In this document: positions 20,421-32,900 of the stretch, in pieces
How the letters are laid out: each line of letters opens with the position of its first letter
Position numbering within the stretch: position 1 is the first letter of the stretch
Assembly: GCA_030704615.1 (NCBI GenBank)
Contig: CM060733.1
Coordinates: 65,784,001 to 65,848,000 of the forward strand
Direction: 5' to 3'
Length of the DNA: 64,000 nucleotides
DNA from: Takakia lepidozioides
Taxonomy: Eukaryota; Streptophyta; Takakiopsida; Takakiales; Takakiaceae
Position numbers and translations under genes: made by a program
The notes under the pieces: generated by a model
What the model was told of the DNA's origin: nothing
Database searches by the model: none
Seen by the model: the letters and a program-made list of their open reading frames with translations, nothing else

Positions 20421-20930
20421 GCTTGGGCTACACTATATGCCCATGGGTTGATGTATGTTCAATGAGAAATTGTATAGGTTTTCAAGTTTCTTCAATATTT
20501 GTTTCTCTTGTCATCAACCCTAAAACCTAATTCATGATCATAATCACAACACCCTAGATCCTAAACCCAAATCTACCAATTCAGTTTTTCATATTTCATT
20601 GCAGCCTTGGGTTGATACTTGATACACCATATGGATGGGTATGGGGAATTATAGGTTTTCAAGTTTCTTCAATATCTGTTTCTTTTGCCATAAACCCTCT
20701 TTAAACGTAAGGGCTGTTCCTAATCATTATATACCGTAAACCCTAAAACCTAAATCTACCATATTTAGTATATTCAGCCTTGGGTTACACCATATGGATG
20801 GATATGTTAAATTTTATAGGTTTTCCAGTTTCTCCAATATTTGTTTATCTTGTTTTAAGGTTTAGGGCAAGAGAAACCCTAAACCATAAAATCTAATTCA
20901 TAATCGTAATCCTAAAAAATCGTAATCCCC
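20421..20930 (+). repeat. Tandem repeat, unit about 175-185 bp, about three copies
   Basis: Units begin near 20421, 20604 and 20777 with GCCTTGGGTT-ACACCATATGGATGG. They contain TATAGGTTTTCAAGTTTCTTC-type sequence and end in AAACCCTAAA-rich, telomere-like words. The unit size is near nucleosome-repeat length, as in many plant satellites. Confidence 0.7.
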
Positions 20931-21512
20931 GTTCCAAATGTACTAAGCTTATTTTCAGAAATGAAGTTGAAGTGCTAAAACGTAACACTTGGGCCTCTAC
21001 ATGGGAGAAACACTTGGGCTTAGATTTCAATTCATCACATATAGGCCAATGGCATGTAGGCTACCCTAGATCTCCCAAACTTTAGGGTCTCTGTATACAT
21101 AAGGGATTGCACTTGGACTTAGATTTCAATTCTTCACACATGGGCCTTGACATAGAAAGTGGGCATTCCTAGGATGTCAATGGTGATTTGCTTTAGCTGA
21201 CGCTCAGCAAATGCCTATTCAAAGCCTTGTTTGTACTTCTTCAACCTTGCTTGGAGAATAGCTGATGGTGATTTATGTCTTAGGGTGATACATGTTGGAG
21301 GTAGAACAACCATTGTGCTTTGGATAAGAGAATTAGGAAGGTGGGAGAAGATAAACACCATGGCATGAGAGGTGACATGGGGAGATAGAGCAGAGATGTT
21401 GAGAAATGGACAGTGGGAGTGGTATAGAGGTCAGTATTAGGGCTGTTGCAGGAAAATTTAGGATCAGATTAGGTATTAAACCAGCTTTGAATTCAGATTA
21501 GAGTGTAGAAGA
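20931..21512. other. Leader of the next gypsy element, with a short duplication
   Basis: The phrase CACTTGGGCTTAGATTTCAA recurs (near 21010 and 21113) with nearby ACATGGGCC words. No gene is seen. It may include LTR sequence. Confidence 0.3.
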
Positions 21513-22612
21513 ATGACCAGTCCAACTAGCATAGATGTACCTTACCATGGTAGGAATAGTGAAGATGTGAATGACTGGCTGGAGACAAATCAGATGGAGG
21601 CAGATGTTAGGGATTTAAATGAGGATAAAACCTTCAAGGTAGCAAGGCTCAACATGCTGATGAATGGTACCGTAAACAAAACCCTAGACCAGACAATTGG
21701 GAGGATTTCACGGCAGCCATATCAGCCAAGTTTGGTGTCATTGACTTGACAGAAATCAGGCTGAGGATGGATACCATCAAACAGGAAAGTAGACAGAGGG
21801 TTCAAACATATTTTGATAGGTTGAACCGGCTGTTTATAAGAAGTGAGGCGTCTGATTTGGAGCAGAGGCGCAGATTTACAGCGGGTTTGAGACCAGAAAT
21901 AGCAAGAGTAATGCTGGGCAGGCTTCTCTCTGATGTAAAAGAAGCACTTGAAACAGCCATTGAGATTGAGAGGGGTCTGGGAAAATTGGGGGAAATACCT
22001 CTAGAGCCCTTGGAAGGAGATGATACAGATGAGTCAGTTGTGTTTGTCAACCCTGTGGATAGAAGACTTGATCAGCTGAACACTACCCTACAGAAGTACT
22101 TTGATAGGGGACCAGTCATAAGAGAAAGCTCGGGATCTAGGACACCACCTCGTGTTCGTCTTTGTAACACTTGTCATAAAGAGGGTCACATAGCTGCACA
22201 TCGTCCAGAAGGAAGAACCCAAGCTAAGTGTGACAAATGTCACCGGTTTGGGCATTCAACGGAAATATGTGGTGTGAGATGCAACTTCTGCAAGGTACTA
22301 GGGCATACTGAGAATGAGTGCAGTAGAAAACTTGACCAGACTATGATGGGAGCTCCTGGAACTAACTTTGTAGATGTGTTCTATGATGATGAGGACAATG
22401 TACTCGCAGAAATGACAGATCTGATGTCACAAAATAGTATCAACGAGGTTAGGCTTCCAAGGAACCGCATCCCTGTCCCGAGTCCTATTGTTGAACCTGC
22501 AGAGTTACCAGAGAGGAGTGGTGAGAGTAGTGAACAGCCAAACAAGACCAAGAGTGAGATTTACCCAAAAGAACAATTTCAAGGCTGCGTAGAAGGAGGT
22601 ACCAAATCCTAA
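21513..22612 (+). pseudogene. Third Ty3/gypsy element: gag with zinc knuckles
   Basis: The first 60 codons (MTSPTSIDVPYHGRN, the DWLETNQMEAD helix) run to a frameshift near 21690. After that, DNWEDFTAAISAKFGVIDL and the long frame from 21746 continue the gag fold (YFDRLNRLF, FTAGLRPEIARVML). Three knuckles follow: CNTCHKEGHIAAH (last Cys replaced by His), CDKCHRFGHSTEIC and CNFCKVLGHTENEC. Gag packages the element RNA. Protease and RT do not follow; a PPR scrap and then RNase H do. The gag is different from that of the methyltransferase family. Confidence 0.75.
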
Positions 22613-22639
22613 ATCCTGAATCACGTCTACAAGGGGAGA

Positions 22640-22835
22640 ATATCCTTGTCTCCCATGGACCTGATCACGACTGTGCCTGGTACAATTCCAGCTCTGAAGA
22701 TGTTGCCATGCACCTCTTTCCCCTTTTGCAAAACTGCTAGGGCAGTGTTCAGATTGGCATTTGGCACAATTCCAGCTTTGATGATATTCCCATGCACCTC
22801 TTTGCCCTTCTCCAGGGCTGCCAGACTTGCACTGT
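22640..22835 (-). pseudogene. PPR fragment inserted in the gypsy element
   Basis: The minus strand reads pieces such as ASLAALEKGKEVHGNIIKAG and a second KGKEVHGNI copy. This is the same KGKEVHGDI-KAGIVPDV phrase that dominates the PPR arrays at 44-48 and 61-62 kb. It sits between gag and RNase H of the gypsy element, in the opposite orientation. Only about 65 codons remain, with frame changes. Confidence 0.6.
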
Positions 22836-23194
22836 ATGGAACCCCTTTTGTAATCAGAACTGATCACAAACCACTGGAGTGGTTGGCAACGGTAAGTGAC
22901 GCCTATGGATGCAGGGGTAGATGGATCATGATGTTATAGGATTTTGAGTTTAAGATTGTTCATAGGGCGGGTGCTAGGCATGCTAATGTAGATGCATTAA
23001 GCAGGTATCCAGTGGGACCAGCGGAGGAAACCGAGGAACTCGAGGTATACTCTACTTCCTTATACAGTCAAAAAAAGGAGGGGAGGGATGGAGCCTATCT
23101 TCTTAAACTAGACTGGGACAGGGGTGCCATCAATGCTTCTCTATTTCAGTATGAAGAGGGTAAGGAAGAGTTGAGAGAAACTAGACATATTTAA
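22831..23194 (+). pseudogene. Third gypsy element: RNase H fragment
   Basis: LYGTPFVIRTDHKPLEWL, GRWIMML, a TAG at 22937 (from CAG), DFEFKIVHRAGARHANVDAL and SRYPVGP are the classic tail of gypsy RNase H before the integrase connection. RT upstream is lost. It ends at TAA 23192 in a degraded linker. Confidence 0.75.
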
Positions 23195-24180
23195 GCGCAA
23201 TGTGGACCAAATATGAGCTTGAACCAAGTTCATTCAATGGGTCATTCAAGTGTTGAACGCATCTACGTGTTTTAGAGACGGAAAACTACGTTTCGTTTGC
23301 ACATGATTTTTTTTTAATTCCGCTCTTAAACCATATGCTTAATGACAACATATGTTGCAATGTGCGCACAAATTGAGAGTGAATAAAAGTCATTTGGACC
23401 CAAAACCATATTTTCTTCCCTCATTTGCACTCCAAAGTTGAGTTGTCTTCAACTTCATGAAATCTTCATAAAGAGTTAAGCAAAAGTGAACAAAGAAAAC
23501 ACTTTTTTTTCAACATTTGTTTTTGGTCCAATCTTTTGCACAGATATAGTGGTGTTCACACCACAAAATACAGGAAAAAAATAAATCATTACGTCGCAGA
23601 AATCCCCAATCCTAGAACCCCAGGCGAGAGGGTATTGCGACGCCCTAGCTCGACTGCGACGACGGGAAATCACAACCTCGCCATTGTGGACGGGGGGCCG
23701 TTGCGACTCCGTGGCGACGCAGCCTCCCGGGTGTCAGTACAGTATCTGCAAAATAAATCATTCTTAGATCACGGAATATGAAATCCCTAGACGTAATTTC
23801 CATGTGGATGAAACATTTATGTTCTGGAAATTGGTGGTGAGGATTGGATTTGACGCCCACCAGTTCGCAATCATGGGGTCTGGGACACAAGGAACATGCA
23901 CTCATTTTGGCACAAAGATTGTCAGGCATCACTTTTAATGAGGGAATTGTATGATCATACTCTGAAGTTGGAGAGAAGTCAAGAATTTCTGAGGTGATGA
24001 TGATCTGAGACATCAAGAATTGTAGCTACAACAACCAGTCAACGAATTTGCAGATTACTTCATTACCTACACAGACAATGGTTTGTCTCTCCCTCTTAGT
24101 CATCATGGTTGCCACCTGTGAGAGAGATGATTAGTCACAACCCTTGCTACTTCCAGCTAGTGAAGCTGGTTTGGCACCTT
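23195..24180. other. Spacer with a GC-rich GTTGCGAC island
   Basis: The sequence is AT-rich to 23580. A GC-rich stretch with GCGACG and GTTGCGAC words follows at 23590-23740, then spacer. No coding family is seen. The island resembles 24181-24490. Confidence 0.35.
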
Positions 24181-24505
24181 AGCTGGCTCGGCCCTCCCCA
24201 CGCACCTAAGTGGGAGAGGGTGTTGTTGCGACTCCCGGAGTCTCCAGCTGACGGCCGGCGTTAGAGCGTTCCGGCGATTCCTGGGCGACGCAACCCCAGT
24301 GCGCTGGCGGGTCATGCCCCAATTCCAGTGACCTAGTGGCAATGCAAGGTGGGGAAAGGTCGCCTGAGCGGCGCCGTTGCGACGCTCTGACGTCGTAATT
24401 CACGGGCCAGGCGCCTGCGCGGCCCTGCAGTCGCAAGGGGGTCGGCGTGTCCGGCGCGCTTGGGGTCCCGCGTTGCTAACCTTCCCTAAATGTAGTAGTG
24501 TTAGT
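24181..24505. mobile_element. GC-rich possible transposon end
   Basis: On the minus strand, 24501 onward reads CACTACTACATTTAGGGAAG and leads into GC-rich sequence with direct and inverted copies of GTTGCGAC (24225, 24293, 24374). This fits a CACTA-like end abutting the truncated LINE, but no partner terminus was found. Confidence 0.35.
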
Positions 24506-26002
24506 ATGACTAGTGGAGGTCGAGGCTTGCTTGCTAGCTTCTCGAGTAAGGGTGGTTTTGAGGTTGCGGATAGGGCGTGGCTCCGTAGGGCCTGGGACGG
24601 GGTGGATGAACCAAAATGGGTTGGTGTGGGCAACATGAATGGGATCCGATGTAGGGTCTACCTCGGGTCGGGTGGCACCTCGTTGGGCGAAGAAGTTAGC
24701 TATATCGTTGCCAGTGATGCCAGTGTTGGAGCGAACTTTTAAAAAGTGGATGGGCTGGTTTATGGAGATAGCTAGACAAACGATGGCAGCGATGAGGTTC
24801 CGGTCTGAATGATAGTGGTGAGAGGAGGGTTGAGAGAGGTGATTACGGATGAGAGAGAGTGAGGTGAGACTATCTGTAAAGATATAGTGAGGTGGGGGGA
24901 ATGATGAGAGATGGGTGAGGGCATCGTGTATGGCCATGAGCTCGGCGCAAAGGATGGTGGCCGGGCCAGGGAGGCGCAGGGAACGCCTTGGTTGGTAGCA
25001 GCATGATAGATACCATATCGAGCTCTGGGGCCTGCAAATGAGGGATCCGTCGGTGTAGTGAGAGTGGGCACGTGGGTATCTGAGAGGAAGATCCTTCTGG
25101 GATATCGGGGGTTTGGTGTGGACAGATATGATAGGGGGGACGGTTGGACGGGTGAACATACGAGACCATGTTTTAGAGCTGTTTATGTTAGGGTAGAGAC
25201 GAGGGGTAGGAGTTTGGGAAGGGGGGATAGGGAATGTGGTGGCATTCGTGTCATGTATATCTATTAGAAGGTGTTTGAGGCGGGATGGGAAGTCGGCGGG
25301 TATAAGGGTATCTACGGTGGTGCGATGGATAAGCAGTATGAGGGTTAGGGCGGGTTCTCGGTGTTTAAGGTATTTGGGGAGGGGCGGGGTGCAGTAATAT
25401 TGGATCTGGTCTGGGTCAATTGCGGCTAAAGGCGTAACCTCAGGGGGAAGCTGGAGGAGGGGGTGCGGGCCATTTGGCAGTTGTTGGTGTGTCAGAAGAA
25501 GGATGGTGGCGGTAGAGGGGGAGGACTCGGCCGCAAGACGAGCCCATTGTAATGCGTCATGCGTGGGAGAACCTTGGGGCGGGTGTGCAAAGCCGCGGCC
25601 AGTCCAGGTATGTTGGGAGGCAAAGCCAATGGCTCCAAATATGCAATCTCGGGGGTGCGAGCTTGAGTATGATGAGAGTATCATAGGGCATGTAAGTGGG
25701 CTTGAGTAATAAGAGCATGTGATTTGAAAAGAGTCTATAGGAAGTGCTAGGATGTCCGGTGGGAGGGTAGTATGGGACTGGGCTAGTGTTAGGCGCTTGA
25801 GGAGGGAGCGAGGTTTTTTGGGGGGGGTATCAATCAGATAGCGGTCCACGAGCCAACAGATTTCTGTAGCAAAGTCTTGCCTAGCTGGTGTGAGCTGGCT
25901 AGGTGGTGGGTTTGAGGTAGAGAATCTGTGCCATAACCAGGTGAGTTTGCTGTTTGGAATGAGTCCGATGTAGCGGCCATGAGAGGCATATAGTTTGGAC
26001 AT
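24506..26002 (-). pseudogene. LINE ORF2 C-terminal part with RNase H domain
   Basis: A long minus-strand frame of about 500 codons contains RNase H blocks near its C-terminal third: HYTDGSLI, ILCAELMAIHDAL, YIFTDSLTSLSLIRNHLS and HFLKVRSNTGITGND. The preceding part is Pro/Ser/Thr-rich connection sequence. Downstream, the tail RPIRNLKTTLTREASKQAS matches the plus-strand LINE at 59.46-60.5 kb but is cut off at 24506. RNase H removes the RNA strand during target-primed reverse transcription in I-type LINEs. RT lies farther upstream on the same strand (28420-27709). Confidence 0.75.
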
Positions 26003-27708
26003 ACATTTGTCGAGGCGTATTATGGGGGAGGTGTGCAGGATGTCTTTGTCAGGATTACATTCTGTGATGCATACATGTACCTCAGGGGCAGCTAGGGGGT
26101 TATGGACGTATCGGGCGTCTATCGATTGGGTTTGGGAAGTGTGGTGTTGGTGGATATGGGCTAGGTAGTTGGTGTTGGTGGATTTATGAAATGCGGTGAG
26201 GAGGTCAAGGTTGTGGGCCCGGTCACGTCATCATGGGACCCAAAGAGGTCATCATCGGCTTGCCAGGTGTTGTCTTCCGATGGGTACCCAGCCCATTTGC
26301 ATAGGTAGAAAGTATCTAGGCATGTGGCGCCAAATTCATCGATGGTGGTTTGAGTTCTGGTTCCTAAATTAAATAGCTTCGATAATGAAGGCTTCCGAGT
26401 TCTCTGGGTTAATATTTTGCGGATTCGGGGGTGAGGGCGGGCTGGTTGGGGACATCGAGGTATTAGGGGGATGGGTAGGAGTGTGGGGGGTGGTAGAGCC
26501 AGGGGAGGTGGGTATGGTCGGGTTAGATCCGGTCATTTGGGGAGGGGGGGACAGTGAACAGGTGAAGGTTGAAAGGGGGGGTGGTGGTGTTAGTTTGAAA
26601 GGTCTGGGTGGTGGGCTGAGCTTTATGTGTGCCATCATGAGAATAGAAGGGGTGGGCTGTTCTGTATGAGGAAGAAGGTCTTGGTGTTATGGGGGAAAGA
26701 GTTTTGCATGGTAGATCGCATTCAAGAGTACATGAGGGAGTCATGTGGCAGAAAAAGGTTTAGCAGTAGGGACAGATAACAACACGTTTTTTACGTGAAA
26801 TATTTGAGATTGAAATCTTGGGGTGAGAGTAGTATGTAGCCAGAGGCTGTGGTGAGTTGGGCTAGTGTTTTTTTGTGTACTTTTTTTATGGGTCTGGTTA
26901 AAGTAGGCTAATATGGGTGTTTTTTGGCGGGGGGTTGGAGAGTTCCTCGAATCGGAGAGAGATGGACTGTTGAGCCATGCTCGTTCAAGGGGTGAGATGA
27001 TGTATAGGGTAGCCCGTGGGAGGGAGTCGGTTGTATGCTGAGTTCATTTGCGTAGCATGTATTAGAGTTCTAGAGGTGGGAGAGTGGGCTGGCGGCAGGT
27101 TGGGGGTGAAGGGGGGGCAGGGAGTAAAGGCCATTGTATTTATTAGCAGTTACTTGGATCTGAGGAGACCCCTGTATATAAGTCCCAGTCGTCCGGGGTC
27201 ATTGAATGCTTCTTCTAGTTGTGTACCACGGGTGCGGGCATATGAGGTAATTAGTTGGATGCTGCTAATGCCATAACTATCAGTGATTGATGTTGGGTAA
27301 GAGCGTTGGGGGTGCTGGTGGTAGGACCAAAACAAATACGTTTAGTGAGTTGGATAAAATGTTTATCGATTAATTTAATATCGGGAGGAGGAAGGGTGTT
27401 GTGTGAAAAAGATATTGAAATTGTGGAGTTTGAGTACCGATTGAATAATGGAGAGGTTTGGGGCGAATGCCAACTGGAGATTTGAGGAGGGGCATGCTTC
27501 TGTCAGTCAGTTAGAAATCCAGAGTGGTTTTTTGTAGGTGCCATAGAAGTGATGGAACAAGCTGTATACCTAGGTAGGTATATGGTTCGTCAGGGCCTAG
27601 GAAGGGGAAGTTTTTATTTTGATAGTGGATATGCAGGCTGGTTGTGAGGCAATTGTATAGTGAATTTGCTATGATGGGTGGCTGCGGTAACAGCGCATTT
27701 GTGCAAGC
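26003..27708 (-). pseudogene. LINE ORF2 middle region, decayed
   Basis: It connects RT and RNase H of the same minus-strand LINE. Short Pro/Thr-rich frames (for example 26638-26369) carry no firm domain. The plus strand is G/T-rich, so open frames on the plus strand (for example 26385-26669) are compositional shadows. Confidence 0.45.
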
Positions 27709-28420
27709 TTAGCTCCATTCCAGACCATTGGTTGAATCGGGATAGTTTGTCGACTTGTGTATTGAGATGCTGATGGCATGGGATAGGATGGCAAGGTCAT
27801 CGGCATATGATGCCGGAGAAATTTCGTTATCAGAAGTTTTGTAGTGGTAGCCTAGTTGGCCATGATCGATCCATCTTAAAAGGGGTTCTAAGAAGATGTA
27901 TAAACGATTGGGCTTAAGGTGTCGCCTTGGATAGTCCCTCTCAGAATTGGAATGGGGGGGGGGGGGTGGAGCCATCGTATGAACCAGCATATTCTGTGGA
28001 GCTGCCAGTATAAATGTTGCCAATGAGTTGAAATGCTATCAGTTGGGTAGCCCAGGTCCGTCATAATGGCGAGGAGACGAGAGTGGTCTATAGAGATATC
28101 TGAAGGCATTTTTAAAGTCGATGTATAGGAGGTAAATGTCTTGTTTAGTGAGTTTGGCGTCTTCTAGTGCAGATAGCACATATTGTATTGGGTGAGTGGT
28201 GCTACGAGTGGCGCGGAAGCCTTACTGGGGGTCGCTAAGAATGCGGTGGCGTTCTCCGTATCTTGAGAGCATCGTAGTTAACATGCTAGTGAAAAGTTTG
28301 TATATGGTGTTAGCTAGGGCTATGAGACAGTAGTTACCGAGATCTGTGGGGTCTCCTTTTTTATATATGAGGATAGTACGAGTATGTTTCCATGATGGGC
28401 TTTGGCCCAGTCTGGGCATC
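27709..28420 (-). pseudogene. LINE reverse transcriptase (minus strand)
   Basis: RT blocks across three frames: TRTILIYKKGDPTDLGNYCL, then IALANTIYKLFTSMLT, RILSDPQ*GFRATRSTTHPI with a TAG at 28227, YIDFKNAF, ILRGTIQGDTLSPIVY and the catalytic ASYADDLAILSHAI near 27800. The K-G-D-P-NYRPI-L and GIxQGDxLSP patterns are non-LTR RT hallmarks. A 13-base G run at 27954-27966 causes one frame change. No endonuclease is recognised upstream. Confidence 0.75.
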
Positions 28421-28793
28421 CCTTAGAGCTCATATGCTGTGGAATTTGTGGAAAGTTAGGTGTGCTTGGGTCTATGATTGCAAAACCCCCAGAGGCAGAT
28501 CGGTATTGTTTCATACATACAATGATCTGTTAACTGAGGGGAGAAAAGCTTGGGGGCCAATTGTGTACAGCTGTTCCCAAAACTACAGAACAACGCTGGA
28601 GAAAGCTACTCCAAGTTTTCGAACAAGTCCGGGGCAAAAGCAACTTGCTCAGCACCCGTCTTCCCAACCTGCATTTTTGATGGCAAGACTCCATCCCCCC
28701 TCAATGGGAAGTCCACTGGTGAAGGGGAGGAGGCCGAGTTCAATTAGCGAGTCCCAAAAAGAGCTTGGGATCGAAAGTTTACAACCCAATTGA
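28392..28793 (+). pseudogene. Possible LINE 3'-end fragment (plus strand)
   Basis: FGPVWASLRAHMLWNLWKVR and CAWVYDCKTPRGRSVLFHTY resemble the conserved tail that follows RT and the zinc finger in plant LINE ORF2 (the W-xxLW-x-WKxRC pattern). The frame ends at 28793. It abuts the minus-strand LINE RT head to head. Confidence 0.35.
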
Positions 28794-28799
28794 AAATTT

Positions 28800-29976
28800 G
28801 AAACTTAGGACCCCTCTTTGGTGGATGTTCAATAATACCTCCCAGTTCTTTTTCTAGGCTCTCTTTGCTGAGACTACTCAGGACACACCCCTTCTCTTTG
28901 CTACTTGCTACTTGATTTGCTACTTCTCTCCGTATAGCTTTGGCTTCGAAGAAAGCCTTGGTACTCTCTTCCGCACTATCACTTCATCTCGGTCCTCTTT
29001 CGGTTATGCTTTTTTGGCTAGTTTGCTAGGGTCAGGGGGGATCCCCACAATAAGCTTGCACAGCCCTACGGTTGGTAATTTTCCCCTTCTTTTTCTTTTG
29101 TTTGTGACTATTTTTTCACTTAATTTGAGTAAAAGGGCCACTGTCCCCTTTCCTTTAAAAAAAACATACTCGATTATTCTACGTATTACATTGATATATA
29201 GGGAAGTACGATGGTATTGTACGGGGGAGGCGACAACAAGAAGAGTGAAGATGGAGAAGGGGATGGAGGCGCGCACGCAGGCTGCCTCGCTGCGCTGTGC
29301 GCGGGCTGCACAGGAACGCATGTGTGGGGATTGCTCTGCAGCTACGGTTCCTAATGGAGCTGATTATCTTGAGCTTCGCTTGTTATATCGGGCTGGAGCT
29401 CTGCCTGTGGATGTCGGGGAGTTTGCATTCTGTTTTGATCTGTTTTGAGCTCGCGGATTCATTTTTACCCGCACTAGCTTTAGCTCTGGAGGTTGGAGCG
29501 GATGCTATTGAGGTTATCACTGCCAAAATGCAGAGATATTTCTCTCTGGTGTCGTACTTCCTTACGGGTTCAAGTTGGGGCATCGTTAATTGATTTCTTC
29601 ACCTAGTTTCTCGACTATATCAGATCGAATCTTGCTTTCCAGCTATGGAATGCTTGCACGAACGTCTTTCAATGTAAGAAAATGTAGGTGTACGTGACTG
29701 TAGTTCCAAAGGAAAGCTATCAGTTACATGTAGGTGCGCTCTCTGCGAAAGGTGATCCGTCCGGGGTTGAATGCTGTTCTCTCATCGTGAGAAGTCTCTG
29801 CAGTACATTTGTCAGTCACATGGAGGACAAATTTTTACCATGTACCCGCTCCGGTAGGTTAGAACAGTGAAGGAAACACCAGTGGTAGAAAAAATATTCA
29901 GGACAGTGGAGAGCGTAAGGCTTTTACTTATGGAAAGGAAATCAGGAAAATTACAAGAAAGGTGAAGCTTGTAAGC
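28800..29976 (+). promoter_or_regulatory. Likely promoter and 5' UTR region of the NEK gene
   Basis: This segment separates the last transposon fragment from the NEK start codon. A TATA-like TTGATATATAGG lies at 29190-29201, followed by a GC-richer purine stretch (29220-29330) of the kind seen in plant 5' leaders. The transcription start and any leader intron cannot be fixed by eye. An open frame at 28912-29448 shows no known domain and is not called. Confidence 0.3.
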
Positions 29977-32900
29977 ATGGAATCAAGGATGGAGCAGTAC
30001 GAGATTATGGAGCAAGTTGGCAGGGGAGCATTTGGGTCTGCAATCCTTGTTAACCACAAGATAGAAAAGAAAAAGTAAGTAGTCCAGACCATTTCTTGTC
30101 CTTTCGGTTATTTAATGTCAAGATCATCTATGAAAATACTGGAAGCTTTTCCTTTTCTGGTTCATTGTCAGTGACATGTCTTTTTCTTGCCCCATCTCCA
30201 GTGATGATGGCTACGGCCTTCACACTTTTGTGATGTAGAATCCAGGCTGCATTGCTGTACAAGATGGAATTGATTATAATAAAGTTGCATGTGGACCATG
30301 ATTAGCTTCAGTGGTCTCGGCCATGGTGCAGAACTTGCTGCAGCTAGCTCATACAGTCAGCAGACCTGTGGTTGTGTTTCTGAAACAACTACACATCCTT
30401 GATGGCAATGTAATTGTATTAAAACCATGTCCCTCTCAAATAGTAGTCGAGTATATGTGGAAGCATTTCTGGTGATGGTCTATCGTATGAATTCAGGTAT
30501 GTGCTGAAGAAGATCCGACTCGCACGGCAGACTGACAGATGTCGGCGATCTGCTCATTTAGAGGTGATTCCAGGTTAAACTAAACTGTGGAAGTTTGGTG
30601 GATGTGTGACTTAGCAGTTCCGGATGCTTCAAATCCAACTTTTTTGTGAAGTAGAAGGTGCAAACTTAAGGCTGACTGCACATGTCTTCTTGTCTCAGTG
30701 AAGGGCCGCCTGTTAGTCCCACGTAGCTGTTTCTGTAACCCATTTTGTCTCCCTGTCCTCTAGGGAGCCTATTCATTAGGGACTGATACGGCGAGTACTT
30801 AATGTCTCTGTGACTAAATTGCCGGCCTTGTGACCTCGTGTCTTTGTTTGTTTCGACCTGAAGCGCTTTGCGCCAGGTAAGGTAGTGCATTGGAGTGCTT
30901 GGGGCCTTTCCCTCTTTAGAATATGCCTACACGGGCCATTCCCTGCAACTTCCTGATCTCCGAATGGTAACAAGCGGACCCCTACCGCTTGGGGGCAACC
31001 CCTCCGCCCAAATTGGGCAGTCGTATGCTCTGTCTAGCATACTCGGCACTTGGGATAGGGTTGGTCCTTGTGCTTAAACTTATGGCCTGTGAAAACAATC
31101 AAAACAGTATCTCCTAAAAACATCAACACTCCCCAAGGTGATTCCTGGGAATTGGTTACTTATGCCAAATCTAGGGCTAGACCTTGGTGATTCACTGGGG
31201 CGCTCTAGGAACAACCAAGGGCAGGGACTTCAACTTGAGGAGTTTCAATCGGTTGATGCTCTGGATGAGGTTGAATCCAAACAGCCAGAAGGACAATCTG
31301 CCCCTAAGTGTACGGACCTGAATGTCCTGTATCTATGAAGGATTGGTACTCTGAATGGTTTACCAATCCTCAAGGTTTACACAAGACGAGCAAAATCTAT
31401 ACACGGAGTCAATTGTCCCCAAGCAGTCAGACGGACAATCTGTCCCTAAGTGTGCAGAGCCTGAACGTCGTGTAACTGAATGATTTGGTACTCGGAATGG
31501 TGAGACCAATCCTCAAAGTCTACACGTAGTTGTCCCAAAGCAGTCAGACGGACAATCTGTCCCTAAGTGTGCGGAGCCTGTACGTCGTGTAAATGAAGGA
31601 TTTGGTACCCTGAATGGTTTACCAATCCTCAAAGTTTACACAAGACGAGCAAAATCTACAACGGGGTGGTAAACTGTCCCCCTTTGCAGAGCGGTTGGCC
31701 GTCCAGGAGCAATCATAAAAGCTACCTAGACGACAAACAATTCATATGCAAAGGGCTGGATTGCAGCTGGGCACTTTCAATTCTTAGGAATGACTAACCA
31801 AAGGAAACAACGCGAAGTGGGACAAGTTCTTCAGCGCCAAGGACATCATATTTGTGATGGTCAAGAGCATGGGAAACACCGGATAAATTGGTTGGAGATG
31901 TCAATGGGTATAAGTGGCCAGGTAAGATGTGTACTCTCAAGGCAGCCTCTGCCAAACGCGGCCAAAAAGGGGTTGGATTCTTTGTCTGCGATTTTTGTTT
32001 GATAATTGTGAAATTATCAACAAGGGTTTGAGGTATGAGCATAGTATCTGGTAAAAATGAAACATGAAGGGCGTGCTCCGAAAACCTTTGGGGTTGTGTA
32101 TACACGCCAATAGAGGGGACCCTTAGGTTGACGCAGACAAAGCCTTCGAAGATGTAAAGCTGGACTGTGCCAAAGGTCAGGTGGTTCTATTGGGTGACTT
32201 CAATGCCCGGGTGGGCAAAGGTCTCCATCAGGATGATATAATATGGGCCTTTCTGTGAGGACGAGCTGAATTCTAATGGCAGACGGTTAATTAACTGTCT
32301 GGAAGAGCTTCAGCTTTTGACCTCGAATAACAGGACAAGAGGTGACCAAATGCAGTGGACTCGTGAGGAAAACCCAAACTGGGGAACTGTTCCATTGCGG
32401 ACTATATCATAATGGACAAAAATTTGTTTCCCCGTGTGCCAATGTGTTGATCGACAGAACTGATAGTGGTACTCTGACCACTTCCTGGTTTGGACTGAGA
32501 TCAAAAGTGTTTTCCCAACACCAAGAGATCTGTGAAACGTTCGATTCGGAAGTGGTGCATAGAAAAATTCCATAATGAAGAGGTGAAGGCTGAGTATGTC
32601 CAGGCCTTGCAAGAGGCTCTCCCTCATTTTATCCACTCGCTCCAAGAACTTCAGTCTCGCTCTGACAACGCAAGAAATGAAGTCGAAAGAGCAGTGGACT
32701 CTGGGAGAGTTTCGTCTCCTGTGGCTGACAAGATCATGGGAGGAAAACTAATTGTCTGCGGTAGAGCTGTTAATTGGTGGACCAATGATATTAAACTCAA
32801 GATAGCTGAGAGATGTCCAGGCCTTGCAAGAGGCTCTCCCTCTATAAAGAGTGCTGCAATTTGAAAAACAACAGAGAATTGTGGGCGAGGTACTACCAGC

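Noticed and set aside
24377-24742. 121-codon plus-strand gene
   Set aside because: It overlaps the LINE RNase H frame and a GC-rich island; no recognisable motif.
26385-26669. Gly/Val-rich plus-strand gene
   Set aside because: G/T-biased shadow of the minus-strand LINE; no domain.
28912-29448. 178-codon gene upstream of NEK
   Set aside because: No domain. The second half overlaps the likely 5' leader of NEK; treated as untranslated.
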